This document shows positions 8,141 through 15,790 of a stretch of DNA of 64,000 nt, piece by piece. The position numbers and the translations under genes are program-made. How positions within the stretch are numbered: position 1 is the first letter of the stretch; every line of letters begins with the position of its first letter. Under the pieces are notes generated by a model. The model had not been told where the DNA came from and ran no database searches. It saw only the letters and a list, made by a program, of their open reading frames with translations. The DNA comes from Flavobacteriales bacterium (lineage in GTDB: Bacteria > Bacteroidota > Bacteroidia > Flavobacteriales_D > Sanyastnellaceae), in assembly GCA_029242765.1 (NCBI GenBank), contig JAQWTJ010000038.1, positions 91,467 to 155,466 on the forward strand, read 5' to 3'.

Positions 8141-9265
8141 TTAGCGCGGCATTTCGAGCGCGGCGTATATTTCTTCGGCGCTCAAGTCTAGCTGCCCTGC
8201 GTTGTTCAGCCTTGAGGCTGTGAGCCAATCAGCTTGAGGCCCGAGCGGCGCCCACCGTTTAGCCCACATGGGCGCTTCCCCTTGGTACAAGCCCAGACAG
8301 CGCGTGCCGCAACCCGCAGCAATGTGGAGTGGTCCGGTGCTCGAGGCGACGAAGCTATGGGCCCGGCTAATCAATGCAATCAATTGGGTGAGCGAAAGCT
8401 GGCCCGTTGAGTCGACCATATCTTCAGTCTGCCAATTGAAGGCGTCGCGAAAATTTCGGCCTTCGTCTTCTGTTCCGGTGATTACAACGCGGCGCCCACC
8501 GGCAACAATCATATCGGCAAGTTGAGCGTAAGATTCAATGGCCAAGTTGCCGGCACTGCCGTGCGACCCGGGGTGCAGCAGCACGGGCGGCTGCTCTCCA
8601 ATGAAGCGGTTGACCAATTTGCTTTCGGCGCTCGTAAGTGCAGCGCTCGCTTTCGACGCCTCAAGCCGGGTGGCGCCGGTGAGCTCGACGGGCATGATAC
8701 CCCAGCGATCGAGCAGTTCAATGCCGTGTTTTGCTTCGTGGCGGACCGACCGCTTTCGTCCTCCCCACGTCCGGTCGTTTGCACCAAAAAAGGTGTGCAA
8801 ACGCCGGCCGGTGGCAGCCACGCGTCCTATGCTCGCCTCGTTCACGGCGCGCAGCACGGCACGGTCCGGGAAGGCGAGCACCGCCGCGTCGAAACGCCCG
8901 GCGCCTAGATCGGTCGAGCTGTCCCAAAGGATGACCTCATCAACGAAGGGACTACAAGCGACGACGGGCGCCGCATAGGGGCGAACGCAGAAGGCCACAT
9001 GGGTGGAGGGCCGGGCGGCCTTGAGGGCTGCGGCAATGGGCAAACTGAGCACGACATCGCCGATGGCATCTGTGCGACATACGAGCACCCGTTTGAGGGG
9101 TCGCCCCCGCCACAAGGCGCGCAACATTTGCAGCTTGCGTCGCGTGGCGAAGGCACTCCGTCGGGCAATCACCCAGCCGGTTCGTCCATCGCGAAAACCG
9201 CCCTTCAGAAGGTACGTCTTGATCCACTGGGCAACGACTTTGACGCCACCCATCAACCGACTCAC
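8141..9265 (-). CDS. GT9 heptosyltransferase-like protein carrying the C-terminus of GT2
   Basis: The C-terminal 330 residues are a glycosyltransferase family 9 enzyme (ADP-heptose:LPS heptosyltransferase type). They begin around KRVLVCRTDAIGDVVLSLP, with the acceptor loop, and later VLLHPGSHGSAGN and SSTGPLHIAAGCGTRCLGLY, the nucleotide-sugar site. The first 50 residues (MSRLMGGVKVVAQWIKTYLL, then GGFRDGRTGWVIA) do not belong to GT9. They match the C-terminal tail of the WaaE/KdtX-type GT2 family, as does the frame upstream as far as the TAG at 9314. A GT9-only product could start at ATG 9127, or the reading frame could be entered at GTG 9265 or ATG 9253. The role is LPS core sugar transfer at the cytoplasmic face. 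It overlaps no other gene. Confidence 0.83.
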   Translation of the reverse strand: MSRLMGGVKVVAQWIKTYLLKGGFRDGRTGWVIARRSAFATRRKLQMLRALWRGRPLKRVLVCRTDAIGDVVLSLPIAAALKAARPSTHVAFCVRPYAAPVVACSPFVDEVILWDSSTDLGAGRFDAAVLAFPDRAVLRAVNEASIGRVAATGRRLHTFFGANDRTWGGRKRSVRHEAKHGIELLDRWGIMPVELTGATRLEASKASAALTSAESKLVNRFIGEQPPVLLHPGSHGSAGNLAIESYAQLADMIVAGGRRVVITGTEDEGRNFRDAFNWQTEDMVDSTGQLSLTQLIALISRAHSFVASSTGPLHIAAGCGTRCLGLYQGEAPMWAKRWAPLGPQADWLTASRLNNAGQLDLSAEEIYAALEMPR

Positions 9266-9313
9266 GCGCCGCCCTTTTGAAAAAGAAGACTCAGCCCAAA
9301 TACGCCCAAACTT

Positions 9314-9934
9314 CTAGATTTGATCGTAATGCGTTTGGGCGGAGGGGTAGCTGAAGTGCAGCAAGTTGCCGGCCAGATGAACGATTTCTCCATCCAATTC
9401 ATCAGAGAATATGAGTTGCTCGTGCAAATCACCTTCCCAATGTGCCAACCCTTTGCGCCACAAACGCACCTTCCGATCGGGGTACCAGCCGCTGTGCCAC
9501 ACCCACACGCCGCAATACTGCGTCAGCCTGTTCATTTTGGCACCGACCACTTCACGCTTTGTTGATAATCCATCTGTCGACTCCTGTTCGGGCAATCCAG
9601 ATAAAAAGCCGATGATAGAAGAAACAAGGGTGTCGGAGAGGACCTCGTCGGCGTCCACGCTCAGAATCCAATCCTCTTGAGCTTGCTCATTGGCCCAGTT
9701 CTTTGTGGCTGAGTAGCCTTCCCATTCCCGGAGGTACACACGAGCTCCCGCTTGTTCGGCAATTTTTCGCGTCCGGTCTGAGCTGTGGCTATCCACCACC
9801 ACAATGTCGCTGGATACGCGTCGCGCCGCCTCGATGCACGCCCCAATATTGTGAGCCTCGTTGCGGGTGATGATCACCACGGATAGCGGTGGCGCAGCAG
9901 AAAGCGCGTCGGCGACTGAAGAAATTTCGGGCAC
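9314..9934 (-). CDS. GT2 glycosyltransferase, truncated by in-frame TAG
   Basis: Glycosyltransferase family 2, LPS core type. PLSVVIITRNEAHNIGACIEAA and VVVDSHSSDRT are the nucleotide-binding strands, SVDADEVL holds the DxD metal site, and WYPDRKVRLWRKG and LLHFSYPS follow as in WaaE-like proteins. The ORF track begins at 10228, inside purD. A GTG at 9934 gives a sensible start (MPEISSVADALS) and has a promoter-like element 20 bases upstream. The protein would be about 206 residues and stops at TAG 9316-9314 right after HYDQI. The same frame continues beyond the TAG with KFGRIWAESSFSKGRR and a further 45 residues that complete the family's C-terminus, so this is a broken or interrupted gene rather than a short one. 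See the finding on this locus. Confidence 0.8.
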   Translation of the reverse strand: MPEISSVADALSAAPPLSVVIITRNEAHNIGACIEAARRVSSDIVVVDSHSSDRTRKIAEQAGARVYLREWEGYSATKNWANEQAQEDWILSVDADEVLSDTLVSSIIGFLSGLPEQESTDGLSTKREVVGAKMNRLTQYCGVWVWHSGWYPDRKVRLWRKGLAHWEGDLHEQLIFSDELDGEIVHLAGNLLHFSYPSAQTHYDQI

Positions 9935-9954
9935 GGGAAGGGGCAAGCTGGGGC

Positions 9955-9988
9955 GAAAGTTAGTCGCTCGTTGAAAACACGCGCCCAA
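9955..9988 (-). promoter_or_regulatory. Candidate promoter of the GT2/GT9 locus
   Basis: On the minus strand TTG (9988-9986) is followed after 23 bases by TAACTTTC (9962-9955), one mismatch from TAnnTTTG. The GTG start at 9934 lies 20 bases further on, which supports that start. Confidence 0.4.
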
Positions 9989-10006
9989 CCGCACTGCAGA
10001 TGGGGT

Positions 10007-10014
10007 TAATTTTG
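10007..10014 (+). promoter_or_regulatory. purD: Candidate -7 box of purD
   Basis: TAATTTTG is a perfect TAnnTTTG match, 20 bases before the purD ATG. No TTG is found 17-23 bases upstream. It lies back to back with the GT2 promoter candidate. Confidence 0.45.
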
Positions 10015-10034
10015 ATCTAGAATTTGAACAAGGA

Positions 10035-11339
10035 ATGCGTGTTTTAGTACTTGGATCTGGGGGGCGTGAGCACGCGATGGCTTGGAAGCTGTCGCAGAGC
10101 TCGTTGTTGGACAAGATGTTTATTGCTCCGGGCAATGCCGGGACGGCGGCCTTTGGCGAGAATGTGGATTTGGACATCATGAACTTCCGCGCATTGGCGG
10201 ATTTCTGTGTAAAAGAACAGGTCGACATGCTGATCGTTGGCCCCGAGGCTCCGCTGGCAGCGGGGCTTGTGGACTATTTTAAGGCGGACGCTTCACTGGA
10301 AAAAATGGCCATCGTCGGCCCAAACAAGGAGGCGGCTCAACTTGAAAGCAGCAAGCGCTTTTCGAAAGAATTCATGGAGCGTCACCGCATTCCAACGGCC
10401 AAATACGTCAGTTTTTCTAAGGGTGAGATCCGCGCTGCTCAGGCCCACCTCGAGACATTGAGTGCACCCTATGTTATTAAAGCCAGCGGATTGGCTGCTG
10501 GGAAGGGGGTGATTATCACCGAGAGTTTGGCTGAGGCAAAAAAGGCCGTCAGCGATATGCTCAAGGGCGATTCTTTCGGTGGTGCAGGCAAAGAGGTGGT
10601 CATTGAGCAATTTTTGTCGGGGGTCGAAGTGAGTATGTTCATTTTGACCGACGGAAACTCATGGCGGATGCTGCCGTCCGCGATGGACTACAAGCGCATC
10701 GGCGACGATGACACCGGCTCCAACACGGGTGGTATGGGGGCGATCAGCCCGGTTCCTCATTTGACGGTGGAGTTTATGGAAAAGGTCAAGAATCAAGTGA
10801 TTATCCCAACCATTCGCGGTTTGGAACGCGACGGCATTGACTACTGCGGTTTTATTTTCTTCGGCCTGATGAAGGTGGCGGGCGACCCGTATGTAATCGA
10901 GTACAATGTTCGCATGGGCGACCCGGAAACCCAGGTGGTGTTGGCGCTGTTGGAGTCGGACTTGCTCCACTTGTTTGACGGGCTGACCTCAGGATTGCTG
11001 AGCGAGATGCATGTGGCCGTTAGTGATGAAGCAGCAGTGGGCGTGGTATTGGCTTCAGAGGGCTACCCTGGTGCATATGAAAAAGGGGTGACGTTTGATG
11101 CGCCATCACTTGAAGAGATTGGCGATGAAGCCATCCTGTTTCACGCAGGGACGAAGATGAAGGAGGGGGACTTGGACGGCTCTGTGGTCACCTCAGGCGG
11201 TCGCGTTGCCGCGTGTGTGGGGCTTGGAACCGATTTGGAAAAAGCGGTCGAACAGGCCTACGCGCTGGCGGACAAAGTTGAGTTTTCGGGCAAGACGCTC
11301 CGCTCGGACATTGGAAGGTTGGCCGTTCCGGTCAAATAA
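10035..11339 (+). CDS. purD: Phosphoribosylamine-glycine ligase
   Basis: Second step of de novo purine synthesis: joins phosphoribosylamine and glycine with ATP. The 434-residue protein has the family N-terminus MRVLVLGSGGREHAMAWKL, the ATP-grasp region (APYVIKASGLAAGKGVII, EEFLSG-like EQFLSGVEVSMF) and GGMGAISPVPHLT, then IEYNVRMGDPETQVVL. Length is normal. ATG 10035 is preceded by an A-rich AAGGA. purQ and purH are also in the window but in different transcription units. It is divergent from the glycosyltransferase locus and convergent with the small ORF at 11376. Confidence 0.96.
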   Translation: MRVLVLGSGGREHAMAWKLSQSSLLDKMFIAPGNAGTAAFGENVDLDIMNFRALADFCVKEQVDMLIVGPEAPLAAGLVDYFKADASLEKMAIVGPNKEAAQLESSKRFSKEFMERHRIPTAKYVSFSKGEIRAAQAHLETLSAPYVIKASGLAAGKGVIITESLAEAKKAVSDMLKGDSFGGAGKEVVIEQFLSGVEVSMFILTDGNSWRMLPSAMDYKRIGDDDTGSNTGGMGAISPVPHLTVEFMEKVKNQVIIPTIRGLERDGIDYCGFIFFGLMKVAGDPYVIEYNVRMGDPETQVVLALLESDLLHLFDGLTSGLLSEMHVAVSDEAAVGVVLASEGYPGAYEKGVTFDAPSLEEIGDEAILFHAGTKMKEGDLDGSVVTSGGRVAACVGLGTDLEKAVEQAYALADKVEFSGKTLRSDIGRLAVPVK

Positions 11340-11375
11340 TGCAGCCCAGAAAATTGAATTGGGGCGGGGGAGTGC

Positions 11376-11552
11376 TCAGGCGGTCTCCTTGTCGCGCTTC
11401 ATCGTGCGCAGCCAAACGACCAAACTAACCAGCGCAAGCACGACAACAGCAACATTGAACGGAGCGCTCATTGGCACCAAGATGAGTTCAAACGTCTCCT
11501 CCATAAACTTCCCAATGGGGTTGATAATTTCCTGCAGATTCATGACCTTCAT
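11376..11552 (-). CDS. Small membrane protein, DUF6341-like (58 aa)
   Basis: This ORF is too short for the ORF track. Translation from ATG 11552 gives MKVMNLQEIINPIGKFMEET followed by a hydrophobic stretch NVAVVVLALVSLVVWL and a basic tail LRTMKRDKETA. One transmembrane helix with a positive C-terminal end is predicted. In Flavobacteriia a small single-helix protein (DUF6341) commonly lies between purD and a DUF6427 protein, and this ORF sits in exactly that place. The similarity is positional and in general character; I cannot prove the family by eye. A perfect -7 box stands 14 bases upstream. The orientation is opposite to both neighbours. Confidence 0.68.
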   Translation of the reverse strand: MKVMNLQEIINPIGKFMEETFELILVPMSAPFNVAVVVLALVSLVVWLRTMKRDKETA

Positions 11553-11566
11553 CGATTAATCGACTG

Positions 11567-11574
11567 CAAAAATA
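11567..11574 (-). promoter_or_regulatory. Candidate -7 box of the 58-aa membrane protein
   Basis: TATTTTTG on the minus strand matches TAnnTTTG exactly and ends 14 bases before ATG 11552. The -33 position has TTA at 17 bases instead of TTG. Confidence 0.45.
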
Positions 11575-11587
11575 GGAAGAACAGCGG

Positions 11588-12493
11588 ATGTTAAGGACAC
11601 TTGAATCGAATCAACCTGTGGCGTGGTTGTTTGTGCCGCTGAGTTCAGCGCTTGCACTGGCTGTCTGGGCTGAAGTTGTAGGCAATTTTCCTTGGTCAAA
11701 AATTATCCCTTCGTGGCTGATTTTAATAGCTGCTGCGCGCGTGATTCACAGGACGCATTTTGCCTCGGGCATGACGGAACAACCGACCGCCTTGCCTTCG
11801 TTCACGGCGGCACTGGTCGGCACCGTCTTGCTGACTATGGAGGCGGATGTTGTTATGTTTTTAGGGCTTTTGTCGGCAGCATTTTCGATGCGCTTGGGGT
11901 TGATTGCCGGCGCGGCCACGCGCGGCCAAACGGGTTGGATGTTCGCCTCTGCATTTATGGCGGGCACTGCGGCCCTCTTTGACATCGGCTTCATATGGGG
12001 TTTGCCCGGATTGCTTTTAGGGATAGCGCTGATGGCGCGCCTTCGTCCGCCGGTGGTCATGGCGTGGATTGCTGGGGGGCTGGCCCCTTTCTGGGTTGCC
12101 GGAGCATTGTGGTGGCTTGAAAAGGGCGCAGGGGCAAGCCCCATGCTGGTGCATTCTTCCCAAAATCTTCCTGCTTATTATTTCAATGGACCCGTTTTTG
12201 TGGCCCTGGTATGGGCAGGATTTGGACTTCTTCTGCGTTTCAAAAACAGATTTCATTTGACGGCTGTTTCTCGGCGAGCGCAAATGCTTACGACGGTGTG
12301 GACGGTGGTCACATTTTCGGGCGCGGCCTTTGCTGAGCAGGGCGCGGCCGTGGCTTTTTGGTTCGTCTTGTTTGCAGCATGGAACATCCCGTCGGCGGTC
12401 CCTAGATCGCGGTTTTGGGGCCCGGCCATGGTTTACGCTCAAATTGTATTAACCATTCTTGCAACCTTGCTTCCCGTCCTTGCGTACGCGTGA
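11588..12493 (+). CDS. DUF6427-like polytopic membrane protein
   Basis: A 301-residue protein made almost entirely of hydrophobic helices (SALALAVWAEVVG, LVGTVLLTMEADVVMFLGLLSAAFSMRLG, GLPGLLLGIALMARLRPPVVMAWIAGGLAPFWVAGALWW). It resembles the DUF6427 family that follows purD in Flavobacteriales. The function is unknown; the family has the look of an O-antigen/lipid-type membrane protein but no catalytic residue can be assigned. Its TGA overlaps GTGA with the next gene. Confidence 0.65.
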   Translation: MLRTLESNQPVAWLFVPLSSALALAVWAEVVGNFPWSKIIPSWLILIAAARVIHRTHFASGMTEQPTALPSFTAALVGTVLLTMEADVVMFLGLLSAAFSMRLGLIAGAATRGQTGWMFASAFMAGTAALFDIGFIWGLPGLLLGIALMARLRPPVVMAWIAGGLAPFWVAGALWWLEKGAGASPMLVHSSQNLPAYYFNGPVFVALVWAGFGLLLRFKNRFHLTAVSRRAQMLTTVWTVVTFSGAAFAEQGAAVAFWFVLFAAWNIPSAVPRSRFWGPAMVYAQIVLTILATLLPVLAYA

Positions 12494-12495
12494 GC

Positions 12496-15045
12496 ATGTT
12501 TCATATCCGCCCTCGTTCTGCTTCCTTCTTAGCTCTCGCCCTTGCTTGGGGCTTGGCATTTTCTCCCGAATCAAGTTCTGCCCAAGACCTCGGCTCGTGG
12601 TATGCTTCAATCGACGGTGCGCTGATCTTTTCAAGCAATTCAGGATTGTGGAATGATGCAGCAACCTGGGACTGTGCTTGCATTCCCTTGGCTGAGGACT
12701 TGGTGGTGGTGTTGCCGGGCCACGCCGTGCAAATCGCCTCCGGCGCCTCTGCTGCTGCTGCCGGTCTATCTGTGGTGGAAGGCGGTGCAATTTCACTTGA
12801 GGGTCATCTGAGCGTCACAGGCGATGTGATCGTTGGTGGCGAGGCTGTTGCATCAGGCGAAGCCGTATTGACTTTTTCAGGGGATAGCCCCCACATGCTC
12901 AGCGGCGGTTCTTGGCAGAGTCTCAATCTCGAAGGCGAGGTGACCGTGGCTTCAGCGGTACAGGTCGCAGGTCACATCGAGCCGGGGACGGCAATTTTAC
13001 ACACGGGGGATTCACTCACATTATTGAACAATGCCGGCTTCGGTCCAATCCGAGGCCAAGTCAACGGTGCGGTCACGCGCTTATTTTCTGTTGTCAAGAC
13101 CTCGACTCATACCCAGCAAACGGGCCTCGGCCTCGCCTCAGTTGCAGGTGTAGAGCTCTTGAACCAGCTCCCAGACGTCTCGCTTCGCAATTGGGTGGAG
13201 GCGGCCACGGGCTACGTGCTCTTGCAGCCTGAGGACACGATTGCTGGACCTTTGGGCTTGATGTTCTCGGCCGACACCGGCACGTATGCGCTGGAAATCC
13301 AAGGCGATGTGCAGCCCAGTTTCTCGTACAGCGTCACCTACACGGAAGGCTTCTGGTCGGGCTTTCATCATGTGGCCAACCCCTTGACGGCCACCATCGA
13401 TTGGAACAGCCCAGCTGTCCAACGCGGCCCAGTCGCGGCGGCCACCTATGCTTGGTCTGACGAGCACAGCACCTACATGGCGCAAGTGGGCGGCTATGGT
13501 TTGTTTGGCCACAAAGGCCACTTCGCTCCGGGGGCTCCGTTTTGGGTGACAGCTTCTGAGCCGGGCACCATTGAATTCGGCGTGGAAGCCGCCATCACTC
13601 CAGGAACTAACCCTGCATCTGACCCAGCGACCGATGCTGCGGCCATCATGGGCCTGCAGATCGCCTCAGAGACGGCCACCGAACAAACCCTTGTGGTGAT
13701 GGGCGCCGGCAGTGACATCTTTGATAGCGAGGAGGACGCGGTGCTTAACGCGCTGTTTCGAGGCAAGAACTACTTGGATTTGTACACCCTGACCAGCGAC
13801 AGTGTCGAGACCATGGTGAACTTGATGGACGGCGCACCGGGAACGGTCGTACCCCTTTGGGTCAAGTCTTCCGAGGGCACCGCGCTCACGTTGACTTTGC
13901 CGGTCTTTGCTGCCGATCGCTGCATATTGATTGAGGACTTGGTCACCGGTCAAACTTTTGCTGCTGCGGATGATTTATCCTACGATTTTGTGTCGATGGC
14001 CTCAAGCGACACGCATCGTTTCAACTTGCATTTGGGTGCTGAAGTGTCGGCCACCATCCAGAGCACCTCCTGTTTAGCAGCTGCCGATGGCTCGCTCGTA
14101 GGCTCGCTCGTGGGCTCCAGCTCAGCAAGCTCTTGGGGTTTGATAGACGGCGTGGGCGAGAGTTTTGCGCCCGACAGCATCGCCGAAATTTCGGGCGAAG
14201 TGCTCGCCTACTACAGCGGCTTGTCAGCCAGCAATTACGCCTTGACGGTCGACCTAGCCGCAGGATGCCCTGTGTTGGCTTTAGAAGTTGACCTTGCATC
14301 GAGCGGCACACCGATTGCGGTCGAAACTGCGATTGACCACATCGGCTGCAACGACGCAACGGGCGGCGCCGAACTTTCCATTGAGGGCGCAGGGGTTCCT
14401 TTTGACGTATCGTGGTCCCACGGTGCAACCGGCACGTTGTTGAGCGTCGAACAAGGCGGTATATATAGCGCCATTGTCACGGACGCCGTCGGCTGCAGCG
14501 AGTTGGTAGAAATCGAAATATTTCAAGCGCCGCCAGTAGAAGCAGTCATTTACTTGGACACGGCCGTTGTCACGCTGTCTGGCGGAGAGGTTGACGTCCT
14601 CTTCGGCAACGCCACCTCGGGCGCGACAGATTACCATTGGGATTTCGGAGACGGAAACACGTCGACAGACCCGATCCCCTTGCACACCTATACAGCCGCC
14701 GACTATTACGTTGTGGCGCTCAACGCGTGGAATGACTTGTGTGCGGATACGTACCAAGCCGTGTTGACAGTGCAAGTGGGCAGTGCGGTTGATGATTTAT
14801 CCACGATAGAAAATGCCCACCGCATCGCTGAACTCACGCGTGGATCGGGCCTATGGATGGTGCACCACCCGGTTGCCGATATGGCTTTGGAGTTGTACGA
14901 TTTAACGGGTCGTTTGATGAACCGTTGGACGCTGCCTGCAGGTCAGGTGTTGAACCTTCGTGACAATCAAATGCCGCGAGTAGCCTTGTTGCGCGCGGTG
15001 GAAACCGGCTCGGGAAAAGCGCTCACGTGGAAATTGGCCCACTGA
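12496..15045 (+). CDS. Large secreted PKD-domain surface protein, T9SS-type C-terminus
   Basis: About 849 residues from ATG 12496; GTG 12490, overlapping the previous stop as GTGA, is an alternative. The signal peptide is SASFLALALAWGLAFSPESSSAQ. Residues 45-190 are rich in Gly, Val and Ala, with repeated short strands (VVEGGAISLEGHLSVTGDV) like a right-handed beta-helix. A SprB-like repeat follows (GCNDATGGAELSIEG, WSHGATGT, IVTDAVGCSE). A PKD domain comes near residue 700 (YHWDFGDGNTSTDPIPLHTY). The last 70 residues (LELYDLTGRLMNRWTLPAG) resemble the type A sorting domain recognised by the type IX secretion system, though the final strand is not canonical. It is therefore a probable cell-surface or released protein. 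Substrate and function are unknown. A 12-base tandem repeat encodes GSLVGSLV near 14089-14112. Confidence 0.75.
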   Translation: MFHIRPRSASFLALALAWGLAFSPESSSAQDLGSWYASIDGALIFSSNSGLWNDAATWDCACIPLAEDLVVVLPGHAVQIASGASAAAAGLSVVEGGAISLEGHLSVTGDVIVGGEAVASGEAVLTFSGDSPHMLSGGSWQSLNLEGEVTVASAVQVAGHIEPGTAILHTGDSLTLLNNAGFGPIRGQVNGAVTRLFSVVKTSTHTQQTGLGLASVAGVELLNQLPDVSLRNWVEAATGYVLLQPEDTIAGPLGLMFSADTGTYALEIQGDVQPSFSYSVTYTEGFWSGFHHVANPLTATIDWNSPAVQRGPVAAATYAWSDEHSTYMAQVGGYGLFGHKGHFAPGAPFWVTASEPGTIEFGVEAAITPGTNPASDPATDAAAIMGLQIASETATEQTLVVMGAGSDIFDSEEDAVLNALFRGKNYLDLYTLTSDSVETMVNLMDGAPGTVVPLWVKSSEGTALTLTLPVFAADRCILIEDLVTGQTFAAADDLSYDFVSMASSDTHRFNLHLGAEVSATIQSTSCLAAADGSLVGSLVGSSSASSWGLIDGVGESFAPDSIAEISGEVLAYYSGLSASNYALTVDLAAGCPVLALEVDLASSGTPIAVETAIDHIGCNDATGGAELSIEGAGVPFDVSWSHGATGTLLSVEQGGIYSAIVTDAVGCSELVEIEIFQAPPVEAVIYLDTAVVTLSGGEVDVLFGNATSGATDYHWDFGDGNTSTDPIPLHTYTAADYYVVALNAWNDLCADTYQAVLTVQVGSAVDDLSTIENAHRIAELTRGSGLWMVHHPVADMALELYDLTGRLMNRWTLPAGQVLNLRDNQMPRVALLRAVETGSGKALTWKLAH

Positions 15046-15081
15046 CGAAATTCTGAAGGAATTGATGGCGACCTTTGCCGG

Positions 15082-15771
15082 GTGAAAGTAGGCGTCATCA
15101 CCTTCCCCGGGTCCAACTGTGACCACGACATGGAATACGCTCTCGGCACGGAACTCGGATTCCATGTTGAGCGGCTCTGGCATAAAGAACGAGACCTGAA
15201 AGGGGCCGATTTGGTCATCTTGCCGGGAGGATTCAGTTATGGAGATTATCTGCGAAGCGGTGCGATAGCGCGCTTTTCGCCCATTATGGAAGAGGTGGTT
15301 GCGCACGCGGGCCGCGGCGGTCTGGTGCTGGGTGTTTGCAACGGATTTCAAGTCTTGTGCGAGGCGGGTTTGCTGCCCGGAACGCTCGGACACAACGATC
15401 AGCGGCGCTTTGTTTGCCGCAACGTGCTGCTTCAGCCCGTGTCGCGCAAAGCGATTATGACGGCCGACCTCGACCCGGCGCGTCCTTTGTGCATCCCCGT
15501 CGCCCACGGCGAGGGCAATTATTTCATTGATGAAGACGGCCTTGACGAGCTGCACGACGGCGATCAAATCCTGTTCCGTTACTGTGGCCCTGAAGGTGAA
15601 CTCTCCGACGAATTCAACCCGAACGGCTCCCTTGAGGACATCGCCGGCGTGTGCAACAACGCGGGCAACGTCTTCGGTATGATGCCCCACCCGGAGCGCG
15701 CTGCCAGTGAGACACTAGGAAACACAGATGGTCGTTCTATGCTCACTGCATTGGCCGGAATTACGGCCTGA
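15082..15771 (+). CDS. purQ: Phosphoribosylformylglycinamidine synthase, glutaminase subunit
   Basis: Supplies ammonia from glutamine to PurL for the FGAR to FGAM step of purine synthesis. The 229-residue class I amidotransferase begins MKVGVITFPGSNCDHDMEYA. It has LPGGFSYGDYLRSGAIA, the nucleophile Cys in LGVCNGFQVLCEAGLLPG, and MMPHPERA with the catalytic His-Glu. The start is GTG 15082. Upstream, GACCTTTG is one base from a -7 box and lies 4 bases before the start. A separate PurQ implies the multi-subunit PurSQL arrangement rather than the large single-chain enzyme, but purS and purL are not in the window. Confidence 0.95.
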   Translation: MKVGVITFPGSNCDHDMEYALGTELGFHVERLWHKERDLKGADLVILPGGFSYGDYLRSGAIARFSPIMEEVVAHAGRGGLVLGVCNGFQVLCEAGLLPGTLGHNDQRRFVCRNVLLQPVSRKAIMTADLDPARPLCIPVAHGEGNYFIDEDGLDELHDGDQILFRYCGPEGELSDEFNPNGSLEDIAGVCNNAGNVFGMMPHPERAASETLGNTDGRSMLTALAGITA

Positions 15772-15790
15772 AGCGGGAGATGAACAGGCC

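Noticed and set aside
9314-9316. Genome-wide reassignment of TAG to an amino acid
   Set aside because: TAG ends the lamin-tail gene, lpd and rodA in this window at the expected places, so it is a working stop codon.
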